Of a stretch of 64,000 nt of DNA, positions 1-16,820 are shown piece by piece. The notes beneath the pieces were generated by a model. It had not been told where the DNA came from, made no database searches, and saw nothing but the letters and a program-made list of their open reading frames with translations. Origin of the DNA: Bathymodiolus brooksi (lineage: Eukaryota > Mollusca > Bivalvia > Mytilida > Modiolidae); contig OY804588.1 in assembly GCA_963680875.1 (NCBI GenBank), forward strand, positions 81,492,829-81,556,828, in the 5' to 3' direction. The number at the start of each line of letters is the position of its first letter. Position 1 is the first letter of the stretch. The position numbers and the translations under genes are program-made.

Positions 1-2409
1 ACACTTATAACAACCTTCATCAGGTACACTTATAATAACCTTCATCATGTACACTTATAATAACCTTCCTCAAGTACACTTATAATAACCTTCATCATGT
101 ACACTTATAATAACCTTCATCAGGTACACTTATAATAACTTTCATCATGTACACTTATAATAACCTTCATCAGGTACACTTATAATAACCTTCATCAGGT
201 ACACTTATAATAACCTTCATCATGTACACTTATAATAACCTTCATCAAGTACACTTATAATAACCTTCATCAGGTACACTTATAATAATCTTCATCATGT
301 ACCCTTATAATAACCTTCATCATGTACACTTATAATAACCTTCATCAGGTACACTTATAATAACATTAATCAAGTACACTTATAATAACCTTCATCAGGT
401 ACACTTATAATAACCTTCATCATGTACACTTATAATAACCTTCATCAAGTACACTTATAATAACCTTCATCAGGTACACTTATAATAATCTTCATCGTCT
501 ACACCTATAATAACCTTCATCATGTACACTTATAATAACCTTCATCAGGTACGCTTATAATAACCTTCATCATGTACACTTATAATAACCTTCATCAGGT
601 ACACTTATAATAAAATTCATCAGGTACACTTATAATCACCTTCATCAAGTACACTTATAACAACCTTCACCAGGTACACTTATAATAACCTTCATCAGGT
701 ACACTTATTATAACCTTCATCAGGTACACTTATAATAACCTTCATCGGGTACACTTATAATAACCTTCATCAGGTACACTTATAATAACCTTCATCAAGT
801 ACACTTATAATAACCTTCATCAGGTACACTTATAATAACCTTCATCATGTACACTTATAATAACCTTTATCATGTACACTTATAATAACATTCATCAGGT
901 ACACTTAAAATAACCTTCATCATGTACACTTATAATTACCTTCATCAAGTAAACTTATAATAAACTTCATCAGGTACACTTATAATAACCTTCATCGGGT
1001 ACGCTTATAATAACCTTCATCATGTACACTTATAATAACCTTCATCAGGTACACTTATAATAAAATTCATCAGGTACACTTATAATAACCTTCATCAAGT
1101 ACACTTATAACAACCTTCATCAGGTACACTTATAATAACCTTCATCAGGTACACTTATAATAACATTCATCAGGTACACTTAAAATAACCTTCATCATGT
1201 ACACTTATAATTACCTTCATCAAGTAAACTTATAATAAACTTCATCAGGTACACTTATAATAACCTTCATCGGGTACGCTTATAATAACCTTCATCATGT
1301 ACACTTATAATAACCTTCATCAGGTACACTTATAATAAAATTCATCAGGTACACTTATAATAACCTTCATCAAGTACACTTATAACAACCTTCATCAGGT
1401 ACACTTATAATAACCTTCATCAGGTACATTTATAATAACCTTCAACATGTGCACTTATAATAGCCTTCATCATGTACACTTATAATAACCTTCATCAAGT
1501 ACACTTATAATAACCTTCATCAGGTACACTTATAATAACCTTCATCAGGTACACTTATAATAACCTTCATCAGGTACACTTATAATAACCTTCATCAGGT
1601 AAACTTTTAACAACCTTCATCAGGTACACTTATAATAACCTTCATCAGGTACACTTATAATAACCTTCATCAGGTACACTTATTATAACCTTCATCAGGT
1701 ACACTTATAATAACCTTCATCAGGTACACTTATAATAACCTTCATCAGGTACACTTATGATAACCTTCATCAGGTACACTTATAATAACCTTCATCATGT
1801 ACACTTATAATAACCTTCATCAGGTACACTTATAATAACCTTCATCAGGTACACTTATAATAACCTTCATCATGTACACTTATAATAACCTTCATCAGGT
1901 ATACTTATAATAACCTTCATCAGGTACACCTATAATAACCTTCAACAGGTACACTTATAATAACCTTCATCAAGTACACTTATAATAACCTTCATCAGGT
2001 ACACTTATAATAACCTTCATCAGGTACACTTATAATAACCTTCATCAGGTACACTTATAATAGCCTTCATCAAATACACTTATAATAACCTTCATCAGGT
2101 ACACTTATAATAGCCTTCATCAGGTACACTTAGAATAACCTTCAAGTACACTTATAATAACCTTCATCAGGTACACTTATAATAAACTTCAACATGTACA
2201 CTTATAATAACCTTCATCATGTACACTTATAATAACCTTCATTATGTACACTTATAATAACCTTCATCATGTACACTTATAATAACCTTCATCAGGTACA
2301 CTTATAATAACCTTCATCAGGTACACTTATAATAACCTTCATCAGGTACACTTATAATAGCCTTCATCAAATACACTTATAATAACCTTCATCAGGTACA
2401 CTTATAATA

Positions 2410-5400
2410 GCCTTCATCAGGTACACTTAGAATAACCTTCAAGTACACTTATAATAACCTTCATCAGGTACACTTATAATAGCTTTCAAGTACACTTATA
2501 ATAACCTTCATCAGGTACACTTATAATAACCTTCATCAGGTACACTTATAATAACCTTCATCAGGTTTACTTATAATAGCCTTCATCAAGTACACTTATA
2601 ATAACCTTAATCATGTACACTTATAATAACCTTCATCATGTACACTTATAATAACCTTCATCAGGTACACTTATAATAGCCTTCATCAAATACACTTATA
2701 ATAACCTTCATCAGGTACACTTATAATAACCTTCATCAGGTACACTTAGAATAACCTTCAAGTACACTTATAATAACCTTCATCAGGTACACTTATAATA
2801 GCCTTCATCAAGTACACTTATAATAACCTTCATCAGGTACACTTATAATAACCTTCGTCAAGTACACTTATAATAACCTTCATCAAGTACACTTATAATA
2901 ACCTTCATCATGTACACTTATAACAACCTTCATCATGTACACTAATAATAACCTTCATCAGGTACACTTATAATAACCTTCATCATGTACACTTATAATA
3001 ACCTTTATCATGTATACTTATAATATCCTTCATCAAGTACACTTATAATAACCTTCATCAAGTACACTTGTAATAACCTTCATCAGGTACACTTATAATA
3101 ACCTTCATCAGGTACACTTATAATAACCTTCATCGGGTACACTTATAATAACCTTCATCAGGTACACTTATAATAACCTTCATCAGGTACACTTATAATA
3201 ACCTTCATCAGGTACACTTATAATAACCTTCATCAAGTACACTTATAATAACCTTCATCAGGTACACTTATAATAACCTTCATCAGGTACACTTATAATA
3301 AACTTCAACATGTACACTTATAATAACCTTCATCATGTACACTTATAATAACCTTCATCATGTACACTTATAATAACCTTCATCAGGTACACTTATAATA
3401 ACCTTCATCAAGTACACTTATAATAACCTTCATCAGGTACACTTATAATAACCTTCATCAAGTACACTTATAATAACCTTCATCAGGTACACTTATAATA
3501 ACCTTCATCAGGTACACTTATAATAACCTTCATCATGTACACTTATAATAACCTTCATCAGGTACACTTATAATAGCCTTCATCAGGTACACTTATAATA
3601 ACCTTCATCATGTACACGTATAATAACCTTTATCAGGTACACTTATAATAGCCTTCATCAAGTACACTTATAATAACCTTCACCAGGTACACTTATAATA
3701 ACCTTCATCGGGTACACTTATAATAACTTTCATCAAGTACACTTATAATAACCTTCATCAGGTACACTTATAATAACCTTCATCAAGTACGCTTATAATA
3801 ACCTTCATCATGTACACTTATAATAACCTTCATCAGGTACACTTATAATAACCTTCATCATGTACACTTATAATAACCTTCATCAGGTACACTTATAATA
3901 AACTTCAACATGTACACTTATAATAACCTTCATCATGTACACTTATAATAACCTTCATCATGTACATTTATAATAACCTTCATCATGTACACTTATAATA
4001 ACCTTCATCAGGTACACTTATAATAACCTTCATCAGGTACACTTATAATAACCTTCATCAGGTACACTTATAATAACCTTCATCATGTACACTTATAATA
4101 ACCTTCATCAGGTACACTTATTATAACCTTCATCAGGTACACTTATAATAACCTTCATCAGGTACACTTATAATAACCTTCATCAGGTACACTTATAATA
4201 ACCTTCATCAGGTACACTTATAATAACCTTCATCAGGTACACTTATAATAACCTTCATCATGTACACTTATAATAACCTTCATCAGGTATAATTATAATA
4301 ACCTTCATCAGGTACATTATAATAACCTTCAACAGGTACACTTATAATAACCTTCATCAAGTACACTTATAATAACCTTCATCAGGTACACTTATAATAA
4401 CCTTCATCAGGTACACTTAGAATAACCTTCAAGTACACTTATAATAACCTTCATCAGGTACACTTATAATAGCTTTCAAGTACACTTATAATAACCTTCA
4501 TCAGGTACACTTATAATAACCTTCATCAGGTACACTTATAATAACCTTCATCAGGTTTACTTATAATAGCCTTCATCAAGTACACTTATAATAACCTTAA
4601 TCATGTACACTTATAATAACCTTCATCATGTACACTTATAATAACCTTCATCAGGTACACTTATAATAGCCTTCATCAAATACACTTATAATAACCTTCA
4701 TCAGGTACACTTATAATAACCTTCATCAGGTACACTTAGAATAACCTTCAAGTACACTTATAATAACCTTCATCAGGTACACTTATAATAGCCTTCATCA
4801 AGTACACTTATAATAACCTTCATCAGGTACACTTATAATAACCTTCGTCAAGTACACTTATAATAACCTTCATCAAGTACACTTATAATAACCTTCATCA
4901 TGTACACTTATAACAACCTTCATCATGTACACTAATAATAACCTTCATCAGGTACACTTATAATAACCTTCATCATGTACACTTATAATAACCTTTATCA
5001 TGTATACTTATAATATCCTTCATCAAGTACACTTATAATAACCTTCATCAAGTACACTTGTAATAACCTTCATCAGGTACACTTATAATAACCTTCATCA
5101 GGTACACTTATAATAACCTTCATCGGGTACACTTATAATAACCTTCATCAGGTACACTTATAATAACCTTCATCAGGTACACTTATAATAACCTTCATCA
5201 GGTACACTTATAATAACCTTCATCAAGTACACTTATAATAACCTTCATCAGGTACACTTATAATAACCTTCATCAGGTACACTTATAATAAACTTCAACA
5301 TGTACACTTATAATAACCTTCATCATGTACACTTATAATAACCTTCATCATGTACACTTATAATAACCTTCATCAGGTACACTTATAATAACCTTCATCA

Positions 5401-6400
5401 AGTACACTTATAATAACCTTCATCAGGTACACTTATAATAACCTTCATCAAGTACACTTATAATAACCTTCATCAGGTACACTTATAATAACCTTCATCA
5501 GGTACACTTATAATAACCTTCATCATGTACACTTATAATAACCTTCATCAGGTACACTTATAATAGCCTTCATCAGGTACACTTATAATAACCTTCATCA
5601 TGTACACTTATAATAACCTTCATCAGGTACACTTATAATAGCCTTCATCAAGTACACTTATAATAACCTTCATCAGGTACACTTATAATAACCTTCATCG
5701 GGTACACTTATAATAACTTTCATCAAGTACACTTATAATAACCTTCATCAGGTACACTTATAATAACCTTCATCAAGTACGCTTATAATAACCTTCATCA
5801 TGTACACTTATAATAACCTTCATCAGGTACACTTATAATAACCTTCATCATGTACACTTATAATAACCTTCATCAGGTACACTTATAATAAATTTCAACA
5901 TGTACACTTATAATAACCTTCATCATGTACACTTATAATAACCTTCATCATGTACATTTATAATAACCTTCATCATGTACACTTATAATAACCTTCATCA
6001 GGTACACTTATAATAACCTTCATCAGGTACACTTATAATAACCTTCATCAGGTACACTTATAATAACCTTCATCATGTACACTTATAATAACCTTCATCA
6101 GGTACACTTATTATAACCTTCATCAGGTACACTTATAATAACCTTCATCAGGTACACTTATAATAACCTTCATCAGGTACACTTATAATAACCTTCATCA
6201 GGTACACTTATAATAACCTTCATCAGGTACACTTATAATAACCTTCATCATGTACACTTATAATAACCTTCATCAGGTATAATTATAATAACCTTCATCA
6301 GGTACATTATAATAACCTTCAACAGGTACACTTATAATAACCTTCATCAAGTACACTTATAATAACCTTCATCAGGTACACTTATAATAACCTTCATCAG
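2410..6400. repeat. higher-order tandem duplication, period 1,990 bp, within the 25-bp satellite
   Basis: Rare unit variants recur in the same order at a fixed offset of 1,990 bp. Examples are the GGTTTAC variant (about 2,565 and 4,555), the CCTTCGTCA variant (2,851 and 4,841), GTACACTTAGAATAACC (2,421 and 4,411) and the GGTATAATTATAA unit (4,286 and 6,276). Copy one covers about 2,410-4,400 and copy two about 4,400-6,390. The match fails on both sides. The period is not a multiple of 25 because each copy holds shortened units. A few substitutions separate the copies (for example ACGTATAATAACCTTTATC near 3,617 versus the normal unit near 5,607), so the duplication is recent but not brand new. 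Confidence 0.85.
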
Positions 6401-9400
6401 GTACACTTATAATAACCTTCATCATGTACACTTATAATAACCTTCATCAGGTACACTTATAATAACCTTCATCAGGTACACTTATAATAAACTTCAACAT
6501 GTACACTTATAATAACCTTCATCATGTACACTTATAATAACCTTCATTATGTACACTTATAATAACCTTCATCATGTACACTTATAATAACCTTCATCAG
6601 GTACACTTATAATAACCTTCATCAGGTACACTTATAATAACCTTCATCAGGTACACTTATAATAACCTTCATCATGTACACTTATAATAACCTTCATCAG
6701 GTACACTTATTATAACCTTCATCAGGTACACTTATAATAACCTTCATCAGGTACACTTATAATAACATTCATCAAGTACACTTATAATAACCTTCATCAG
6801 GTACACTTATAATAACCTTCATCAGGTACACTTATAATAACCTTCATCAGGTACACTTATAATAAACTTCATCAGGTACACTTATAATAACCTTCATCAG
6901 GTACACTTATAATAACCTTCATCAGGTACACTTATAATAACCTTCATCAGGTACACTTATAATAGCCTTCATCAGGTACACTTATAATAACCTTCATCAA
7001 GTACACTTATAATAACCTTCATCAGGTACACTTATAATAACCTTCATCAGGTACACTTATAATAACCTTCATCAGGTACACTTATAATAGCCTTCATCAA
7101 ATACACTTATAATAACCTTCATCAGGTACACTTATAATAGCCTTCATCAGGTACACTTAGAATAACCTTCAAGTACACTTATAATAACCTTCATCAAGTA
7201 CACTTATAATAACCTTCATCAGGTACTCTTATAATAACATTCATCAGGTACACTTATAATAACCTTCATTATGTACACTTATAATAACCTTCATCATGTA
7301 CACTTATAATAACCTTCATCAGGTACACTTATAATAACCTTCATCAGGTACACTTATAATAACCTTCATCAGGTACACTTATAATAACCTTCATCAAATA
7401 CACTTATAATAACCTTCATCAGGTACACTTATAATAGCTTTCATCAGGTACACTTAGAATAACCTTCAAGTACACTTATAATAACCTTCATCAGGTACAC
7501 TTATAATAGCTTTCAAGTACACTTATAATAACCTTCATCAGGTACACTTATAATAACCTTCATCAGGTACACTTATAATAGCCTTCATCAAATACACTTA
7601 TAATAACCTTCATCAGGTACACTTATAATAACCTTCATCAGGTACACTTAGAATAACCTTCAAGTACACTTATAATAACCTTCATCAGGTACACTTATAA
7701 TAGTCTTCATCAAGTACACTTATAATAACCTTCATCAGGTACACTTATAATAACCTTCGTCAAGTACACTTATAATAACCTTCATCAAGTACACTTATAA
7801 TAACCTTCATCATGTACACTTATAACAACCTTCATCATGTACACTAATAATAACCTTCATCAGGTACACTTATAATAACCTTCATCATGTACACTTATAA
7901 TAAACTTTATCATGTATACTTATAATATCCTTCATCAAGTACACTTATAATAACCTTCATCAAGTACACTTGTAATAACCTTCATCAGGTACACTTATAA
8001 TAACCTTCATCAGGTACACTTATAATAACCTTCATCAGGTACACTTATAATAACCTTCATCAGGTACACTTATAATAACCTTCATCAGGTACACTTATAA
8101 TAACCTTCATCAAGTACACTTATAATAACCTTCATCAGGTACACTTATAATAACCTTCATCAGGTACACTTATAATAAACTTCAACATGTACACTTATAA
8201 TAACCTTCATCATGTACACTTATAATAACCTTCATCATGTACACTTATAATAACCTTCATCAGGTACACTTATAATAACCTTCATCAAGTACACTTATAA
8301 TAACCTTCATCAGGTACACTTATAATAACCTTCATCAGGTACACTTATAATAACCTTCATCAGGTACACTTATAATAACCTTCATCAGGTACACTTATAA
8401 TAACCTTCATCGTGTACACTTATAATAACCTTCATCAGGTACACTTATAATAGCCTTCATCAGGTACACTTATAATAACCTTCATCATGTACACTTATAA
8501 TAACCTTCATCAGGTACACTTATAATAGCCTTCATCAAGTACACTTATAATAACCTTCATCAGGTACACTTATAATAACCTTCATCGGGTACACTTATAA
8601 TAACTTTCATCAAGTACACTTATAATAACCTTCATCAGGTACACTTATAATAACCTTCATCAAGTACGCTTATAATAACCTTCATCATGTACACTTATAA
8701 TAACCTTCATCAGGTACACTTATAATAACCTTCATCATGTACACTTATAATAACCTTCATCAGGTACACTTATAATAACCTTCATCATGTACATTTATAA
8801 TAACCTGCATCATGTACACTTATAATAACCTTCATCAGGTACACTTATAATAACCTTCATCAGGTACACTTATAATAACCTTCATCAGGTACACTTATAA
8901 TAACCTTCATCATGTACACTTATAATAACCTTCATCAGGTACACTTATTATAACCTTCATCAGGTACACTTATAATAACCTTCATCAGGTACACTTATAA
9001 TAACCTTCATCAGGTACACTTATAATAACCTTCATCAGGTACACTTATAATAACCTTCATCAGGTACACTTATAATAACCTTCATCATGTACACTTATAA
9101 TAACCTTCATCAGGTATATTTATAATAACCTTCATCAGGTACATTATAATAACCTTCAACAGGTACACTTATAATAACCTTCATCAAGTACACTTATAAT
9201 AACCTTCATCAGGTACACTTATAATAACCTTCATCAGGTACACTTATAATAACCTTCATCATGTACACTTATAATAACCTTCATCAGGTACACTTATAAT
9301 AACCTTCATCATGTACACTTATAATAACCTTCATCAGGTACACTTATAATAAACTTCAACATGTACACTTATAATAACCTTCATCATGTACACTTATAAT

Positions 9401-12400
9401 AACCTTCATTATGTACACTTATAATAACCTTCATCATGTACACTTATAATAACCTTCATCAGGTACACTTATAATAACCTTCATCAGGTACACTTATAAT
9501 AACCTTCATCAGGTACACTTATAATAACCTTCATCATGTACACTTATAATAACCTTCATCAGGTACACTTATTATAACCTTCATCAGGTACACTTATAAT
9601 AACCTTCATCAGGTACACTTATAATAACCTTCATCAGGTACACTTATAATAACCTTCATCATGTACACTTTTAATAACCTTCATCAGGTACACTTATAAT
9701 AACCTTCATCAGGTACACTTATAATAACCTTCATCATGTACACTTATAATAACCTTCATCAGGTATACTTATAATAACCTTCATCAGGTACACCTATAAT
9801 AACCTTCAACAGGTACACTTATAATAACCTTCATCAAGTACACTTATAATAACCTTCATCAGGTACACTTATAATAACCTTCATCAGGTACACTTATAAT
9901 AACCTTCATCAGGTACACTTATAATAGCCTTCATCAAATACACTTATAATAACCTTCATCAGGTACACTTATAATAGCCTTCATCAGGTACACTTAGAAT
10001 AACCTTCAAGTACACTTATAATAACCTTCATCAGGTACACTTATAATAAACTTCAACATGTACACTTATAATAACCTTCATCATGTACACTTATAATAAC
10101 CTTCATTATGTACACTTATAATAACCTTCATCATGTACACTTATAATAACCTTCATCAGGTACACTTATAATAACCTTCATCAGGTACACTTATAATAAC
10201 CTTCATCAGGTACACTTATAATAACCTTCATCATGTACACTTATAATAACCTTCATCAGGTACACTTATTATAACCTTCATCAGGTACACTTATAATAAC
10301 CTTCATCAGGTACACTTATAATAACCTTCAGCAGGTACACTTATAATAACCTTCATCAGGTACACTTATAATAACCTTCATCATGTACACTTATAATAAC
10401 CTTCATCAGGTACACTTATAATAACCTTCATCAGGTACACTTATAATAACCTTCATCATGTACACTTATAATAACCTTCATCAGGTATACTTATAATAAC
10501 CTTCATCAGGTACACCTATAATAACCTTCAACAGGTACACTTATAATAACCTTCATCAAGTACACTTATAATAACCTTCATCAGGTACACTTATAATAAC
10601 CTTCATCAGGTACACTTATAATAACCTTCATCAGGTACACTTATAATAGCCTTCATCAAATACACTTATAATAACCTTCATCAGGTACACTTATAATAGC
10701 CTTCATCAGGTACACTTAGAATAACCTTCAAGTACACTTATAATAACCTTCATCAGGTACACTTATAATAGCTTTCAAGTACACTTATAATAACCTTCAT
10801 CAGGTACACTTATAATAACCTTCATCATGTACACTTATAATAACCTTCATCAAGTACACTTATAATAACCTTCATCATGTACACTTATAATAACCTTCAT
10901 CATATACACTAATAATAACCTTCATCAGGTACTCTTATAATAACCTTCATCATGTACACTTATAATAACCTTTATCATGTACAGTTATAATAACCTTCAT
11001 CAGGTACACTTATAATAACCTTCATCAAGTACACTTATAATAACATTCATCAGGTACACTTATAATAACCTTCATCAGGTAGGCTTATAATAACCTTCAT
11101 CAGGTTCACTTATAATAACCTTCATCAGGTACACTTATAATAACCTTCATCAGGTACACTTATTATAACCTTCATCAAGTACACTTATAATAACCTTCAT
11201 CAGGTACACTTATAATAACCTTCATCAGGTACACTTATAATAAATTTCAACATGTACACTTATAATAACCTTCATCATGTACACTTATAATAACCTTCAT
11301 CAGGTACACTTATAATAACCTTCATCAGGTACACTTATAATAACCTTCATCAGGTACACTTATAATAACCTTCATCAGGTATACTTATAACAACCTTCAT
11401 CATGTACACTTATAATAACCTTCATCAAGTACACTTATAATAACCTTCATCAGGTACACTTATAATAACCTTCATCAGGTACACTTATAATAACCTTCAT
11501 CATGTACACTTATAATAACCTTCATCAGGTATAATTATAATAACCTTCATCAGGTACATTATAATAACCTTCAACAGGTACACTTATAATAACCTTCATC
11601 AAGTACACTTATAATAACCTTCATCAGGTACACTTATAATAACCTTCATCAGGTACACTTATAATAACCTTCATCATGTACACTTATAATAACCTTCATC
11701 AGGTACACTTATAATAACCTTCATCATGTACACTTATAATAACCTTCATCAGGTACACTTATAATAAACTTCAACATGTACACTTATAATAACCTTCATC
11801 ATGTACACTTATAATAACCTTCATTATGTACACTTATAATAACCTTCATCATGTACACTTATAATAACCTTCATCAGGTACACTTATAATAACCTTCATC
11901 AGGTACACTTATAATAACCTTCATCAGGTACACTTATAATAACCTTCATCATGTACACTTATAATAACCTTCATCAGGTACACTTATTATAACCTTCATC
12001 AGGTACACTTATAATAACCTTCATCAGGTACACTTATAATAACATTCATCAAGTACACTTATAATAACCTTCATCAGGTACACTTATAATAACCTTCATC
12101 AGGTACACTTATAATAACCTTCATCAGGTACACTTATAATAAACTTCATCAGGTACACTTATAATAACCTTCATCAGGTACACTTATAATAACCTTCATC
12201 AGGTACACTTATAATAACCTTCATCAGGTACACTTATAATAGCCTTCATCAGGTACACTTATAATAACCTTCATCAAGTACACTTATAATAACCTTCATC
12301 AGGTACACTTATAATAACCTTCATCAGGTACACTTATAATAACCTTCATCAGGTACACTTATAATAGCCTTCATCAAATACACTTATAATAACCTTCATC

Positions 12401-15400
12401 AGGTACACTTATAATAGCCTTCATCAGGTACACTTAGAATAACCTTCAAGTACACTTATAATAACCTTCATCAAGTACACTTATAATAACCTTCATCAGG
12501 TACTCTTATAATAACATTCATCAGGTACACTTATAATAACCTTCATTATGTACACTTATAATAACCTTCATCATGTACACTTATAATAACCTTCATCAGG
12601 TACACTTATAATAACCTTCATCAGGTACACTTATAATAACCTTCATCAGGTACACTTATAATAACCTTCATCAAATACACTTATAATAACCTTCATCAGG
12701 TACACTTATAATAGCTTTCATCAGGTACACTTAGAATAACCTTCAAGTACACTTATAATAACCTTCATCAGGTACACTTATAATAGCTTTCAAGTACACT
12801 TATAATAACCTTCATCAGGTACACTTATAATAACCTTCATCATGTACACTTATAATAGCCTTCATCAAATACACTTATAATAACCTTCATCAGGTACACT
12901 TATAATAACCTTCATCAGGTACACTTAGAATAACCTTCAAGTACACTTATAATAACCTTCATCAGGTACACTTATAATAGTCTTCATCAAGTACACTTAT
13001 AATAACCTTCATCAGGTACACTTATAATAACCTTCGTCAAGTACACTTATAATAACCTTCATCAAGTACACTTATAATAACCTTCATCATGTACACTTAT
13101 AACAACCTTCATCATGTACACTAATAATAACCTTCATCAGGTACACTTATAATAACCTTCATCATGTACACTTATAATAACCTTTATCATGTATACTTAT
13201 AATATCCTTCATCAAGTACACTTATAATAACCTTCATCAAGTACACTTGTAATAACCTTCATCAGGTACACTTATAATAACCTTCATCAGGTACACTTAT
13301 AATAACCTTCATCGGGTACACTTATAATAACCTTCATCAGGTACACTTATAATAACCTTCATCAGGTACACTTATAATAACCTTCATCAGGTACACTTAT
13401 AATAACCTTCATCAAGTACACTTATAATAACCTTCATCAGGTACACTTATAATAACCTTCATCAGGTACACTTATAATAAACTTCAACATGTACACTTAT
13501 AATAACCTTCATCATGTACACTTATAATAACCTTCATCATGTACACTTATAATAACCTTCATCAGGTACACTTATAATAACCTTCATCAAGTACACTTAT
13601 AATAACCTTCATCAGGTACACTTATAATAACCTTCATCAGGTACACTTATAATAACCTTCATCAGGTACACTTATAATAACCTTCATCAGGTACACTTAT
13701 AATAACCTTCATCATGTACACTTATAATAACCTTCATCAGGTACACTTATAATAGCCTTCATCAGGTACACTTATAATAACCTTCATCATGTACACTTAT
13801 AATAACCTTCATCAGGTACACTTATAATAGCCTTCATCAAGTACACTTATAATAACCTTCATCAGGTACACTTATAATAACCTTCATCGGGTACACTTAT
13901 AATAACTTTCATCAAGTACACTTATAATAACCTTCATCAGGTACACTTATAATAACCTTCATCAAGTACGCTTATAATAACCTTCATCATGTACACTTAT
14001 AATAACCTTCATCAGGTACACTTATAATAACCTTCATCATGTACACTTATAATAACCTTCATCAGGTACACTTATAATAACCTTCATCATGTACATTTAT
14101 AATAACCTGCATCATGTACACTTATAATAACCTTCATCAGGTACACTTATAATAACCTTCATCAGGTACACTTATAATAACCTTCATCAGGTACACTTAT
14201 AATAACCTTCATCATGTACACTTATAATAACCTTCATCAGGTACACTTATTATAACCTTCATCAGGTACACTTATAATAACCTTCATCAGGTACACTTAT
14301 AATAACCTTCATCAGGTACACTTATAATAACCTTCATCAGGTACACTTATAATAACCTTCATCAGGTACACTTATAATAACCTTCATCATGTACACTTAT
14401 AATAACCTTCATCAGGTATATTTATAATAACCTTCATCAGGTACATTATAATAACCTTCAACAGGTACACTTATAATAACCTTCATCAAGTACACTTATA
14501 ATAACCTTCATCAGGTACACTTATAATAACCTTCATCAGGTACACTTTTAATAACCTTCATCATGTACACTTATAATAACCTTCATCAGGTACACTTATA
14601 ATAACCTTCATCATGTACACTTATAATAACCTTCATCAGGTACACTTATAATAAACTTCAACATGTACACTTATAATAACCTTCATCATGTACACTTATA
14701 ATAACCTTCATTATGTACACTTATAATAACCTTCATCATGTACACTTATAATAACCTTCATCAGGTACACTTATAATAACCTTCATCAGGTACACTTATA
14801 ATAACCTTCATCAGGTACACTTATAATAACCTTCATCATGTACACTTATAATAACCTTCATCAGGTACACTTATTATAACCTTCATCAGGTACACTTATA
14901 ATAACCTTCATCAGGTACACTTATAATAACCTTCATCAGGTACACTTATAATAACCTTCATCATGTACACTTTTAATAACCTTCATCAGGTACACTTATA
15001 ATAACCTTCATCAGGTACACTTATAATAACCTTCATCATGTACACTTATAATAACCTTCATCAGGTATACTTATAATAACCTTCATCAGGTACACCTATA
15101 ATAACCTTCAACAGGTACACTTATAATAACCTTCATCAAGTACACTTATAATAACCTTCATCAGGTACACTTATAATAACCTTCATCAGGTACACTTATA
15201 ATAACCTTCATCAGGTACACTTATAATAGCCTTCATCAAATACACTTATAATAACCTTCATCAGGTACACTTATAATAGCCTTCATCAGGTACACTTAGA
15301 ATAACCTTCAAGTACACTTATAATAACCTTCATCAGGTACACTTATAATAAACTTCAACATGTACACTTATAATAACCTTCATCATGTACACTTATAATA

Positions 15401-16820
15401 ACCTTCATTATGTACACTTATAATAACCTTCATCATGTACACTTATAATAACCTTCATCAGGTACACTTATAATAACCTTCATCAGGTACACTTATAATA
15501 ACCTTCATCAGGTACACTTATAATAACCTTCATCATGTACACTTATAATAACCTTCATCAGGTACACTTATTATAACCTTCATCAGGTACACTTATAATA
15601 ACCTTCATCAGGTACACTTATAATAACCTTCAGCAGGTACACTTATAATAACCTTCATCAGGTACACTTATAATAACCTTCATCATGTACACTTATAATA
15701 ACCTTCATCAGGTACACTTATAATAACCTTCATCAGGTACACTTATAATAACCTTCATCATGTACACTTATAATAACCTTCATCAGGTATACTTATAATA
15801 ACCTTCATCAGGTACACCTATAATAACCTTCAACAGGTACACTTATAATAACCTTCATCAAGTACACTTATAATAACCTTCATCAGGTACACTTATAATA
15901 ACCTTCATCAGGTACACTTATAATAACCTTCATCAGGTACACTTATAATAGCCTTCATCAAATACACTTATAATAACCTTCATCAGGTACACTTATAATA
16001 GCCTTCATCAGGTACACTTAGAATAACCTTCAAGTACACTTATAATAACCTTCATCAGGTACACTTATAATAGCTTTCAAGTACACTTATAATAACCTTC
16101 ATCAGGTACACTTATAATAACCTTCATCATGTACACTTATAATAACCTTCATCAAGTACACTTATAATAACCTTCATCATGTACACTTATAATAACCTTC
16201 ATCATATACACTAATAATAACCTTCATCAGGTACTCTTATAATAACCTTCATCATGTACACTTATAATAACCTTTATCATGTACAGTTATAATAACCTTC
16301 ATCAGGTACACTTATAATAACCTTCATCAAGTACACTTATAATAACATTCATCAGGTACACTTATAATAACCTTCATCAGGTAGGCTTATAATAACCTTC
16401 ATCAGGTACACTTATAATAACCTTCATCAGGTACACTTATAATAACCTTCATCAGGTACACTTATTATAACCTTCATCAAGTACACTTATAATAACCTTC
16501 ATCAGGTACACTTATAATAACCTTCATCAGGTACACTTATAATAAATTTCAACATGTACACTTATAATAACCTTCATCATGTACACTTATAATAACCTTC
16601 ATCAGGTACACTTATAATAACCTTCATCAGGTACACTTATAATAACCTTCATCAGGTACACTTATAATAACCTTCATCAGGTATACTTATAACAACCTTC
16701 ATCATGTACACTTATAATAACCTTCATCAAGTACACTTATAATAATCTTCATCAGGTACACTTATAATAACCTTCATCAGGTACACTTATAATAACCTTC
16801 ATCATGTACACTTATAATAA
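6270..16820. repeat. higher-order tandem duplication, period about 5.25-5.30 kb
   Basis: Diagnostic units recur with an offset of 5,252-5,302 bp: GGTATAATTATAA (6,276 and 11,528), GGTACATTATAATAACC (6,301 and 11,553), CTTCATTATG (7,264 and 12,541), CCTTCGTCA (7,753 and 13,030), TAGCTTTCAAGTAC (about 10,769 and 16,071) and GGTATACTTATAACAACC (11,378 and 16,680). The offset changes in steps of 25 bp, which shows gain of single units after the duplication. The two copies are adjacent (about 6.27-11.52 and 11.52-16.82 kb), so this is a tandem higher-order duplication most simply explained by unequal exchange between sister arrays. Confidence 0.85.
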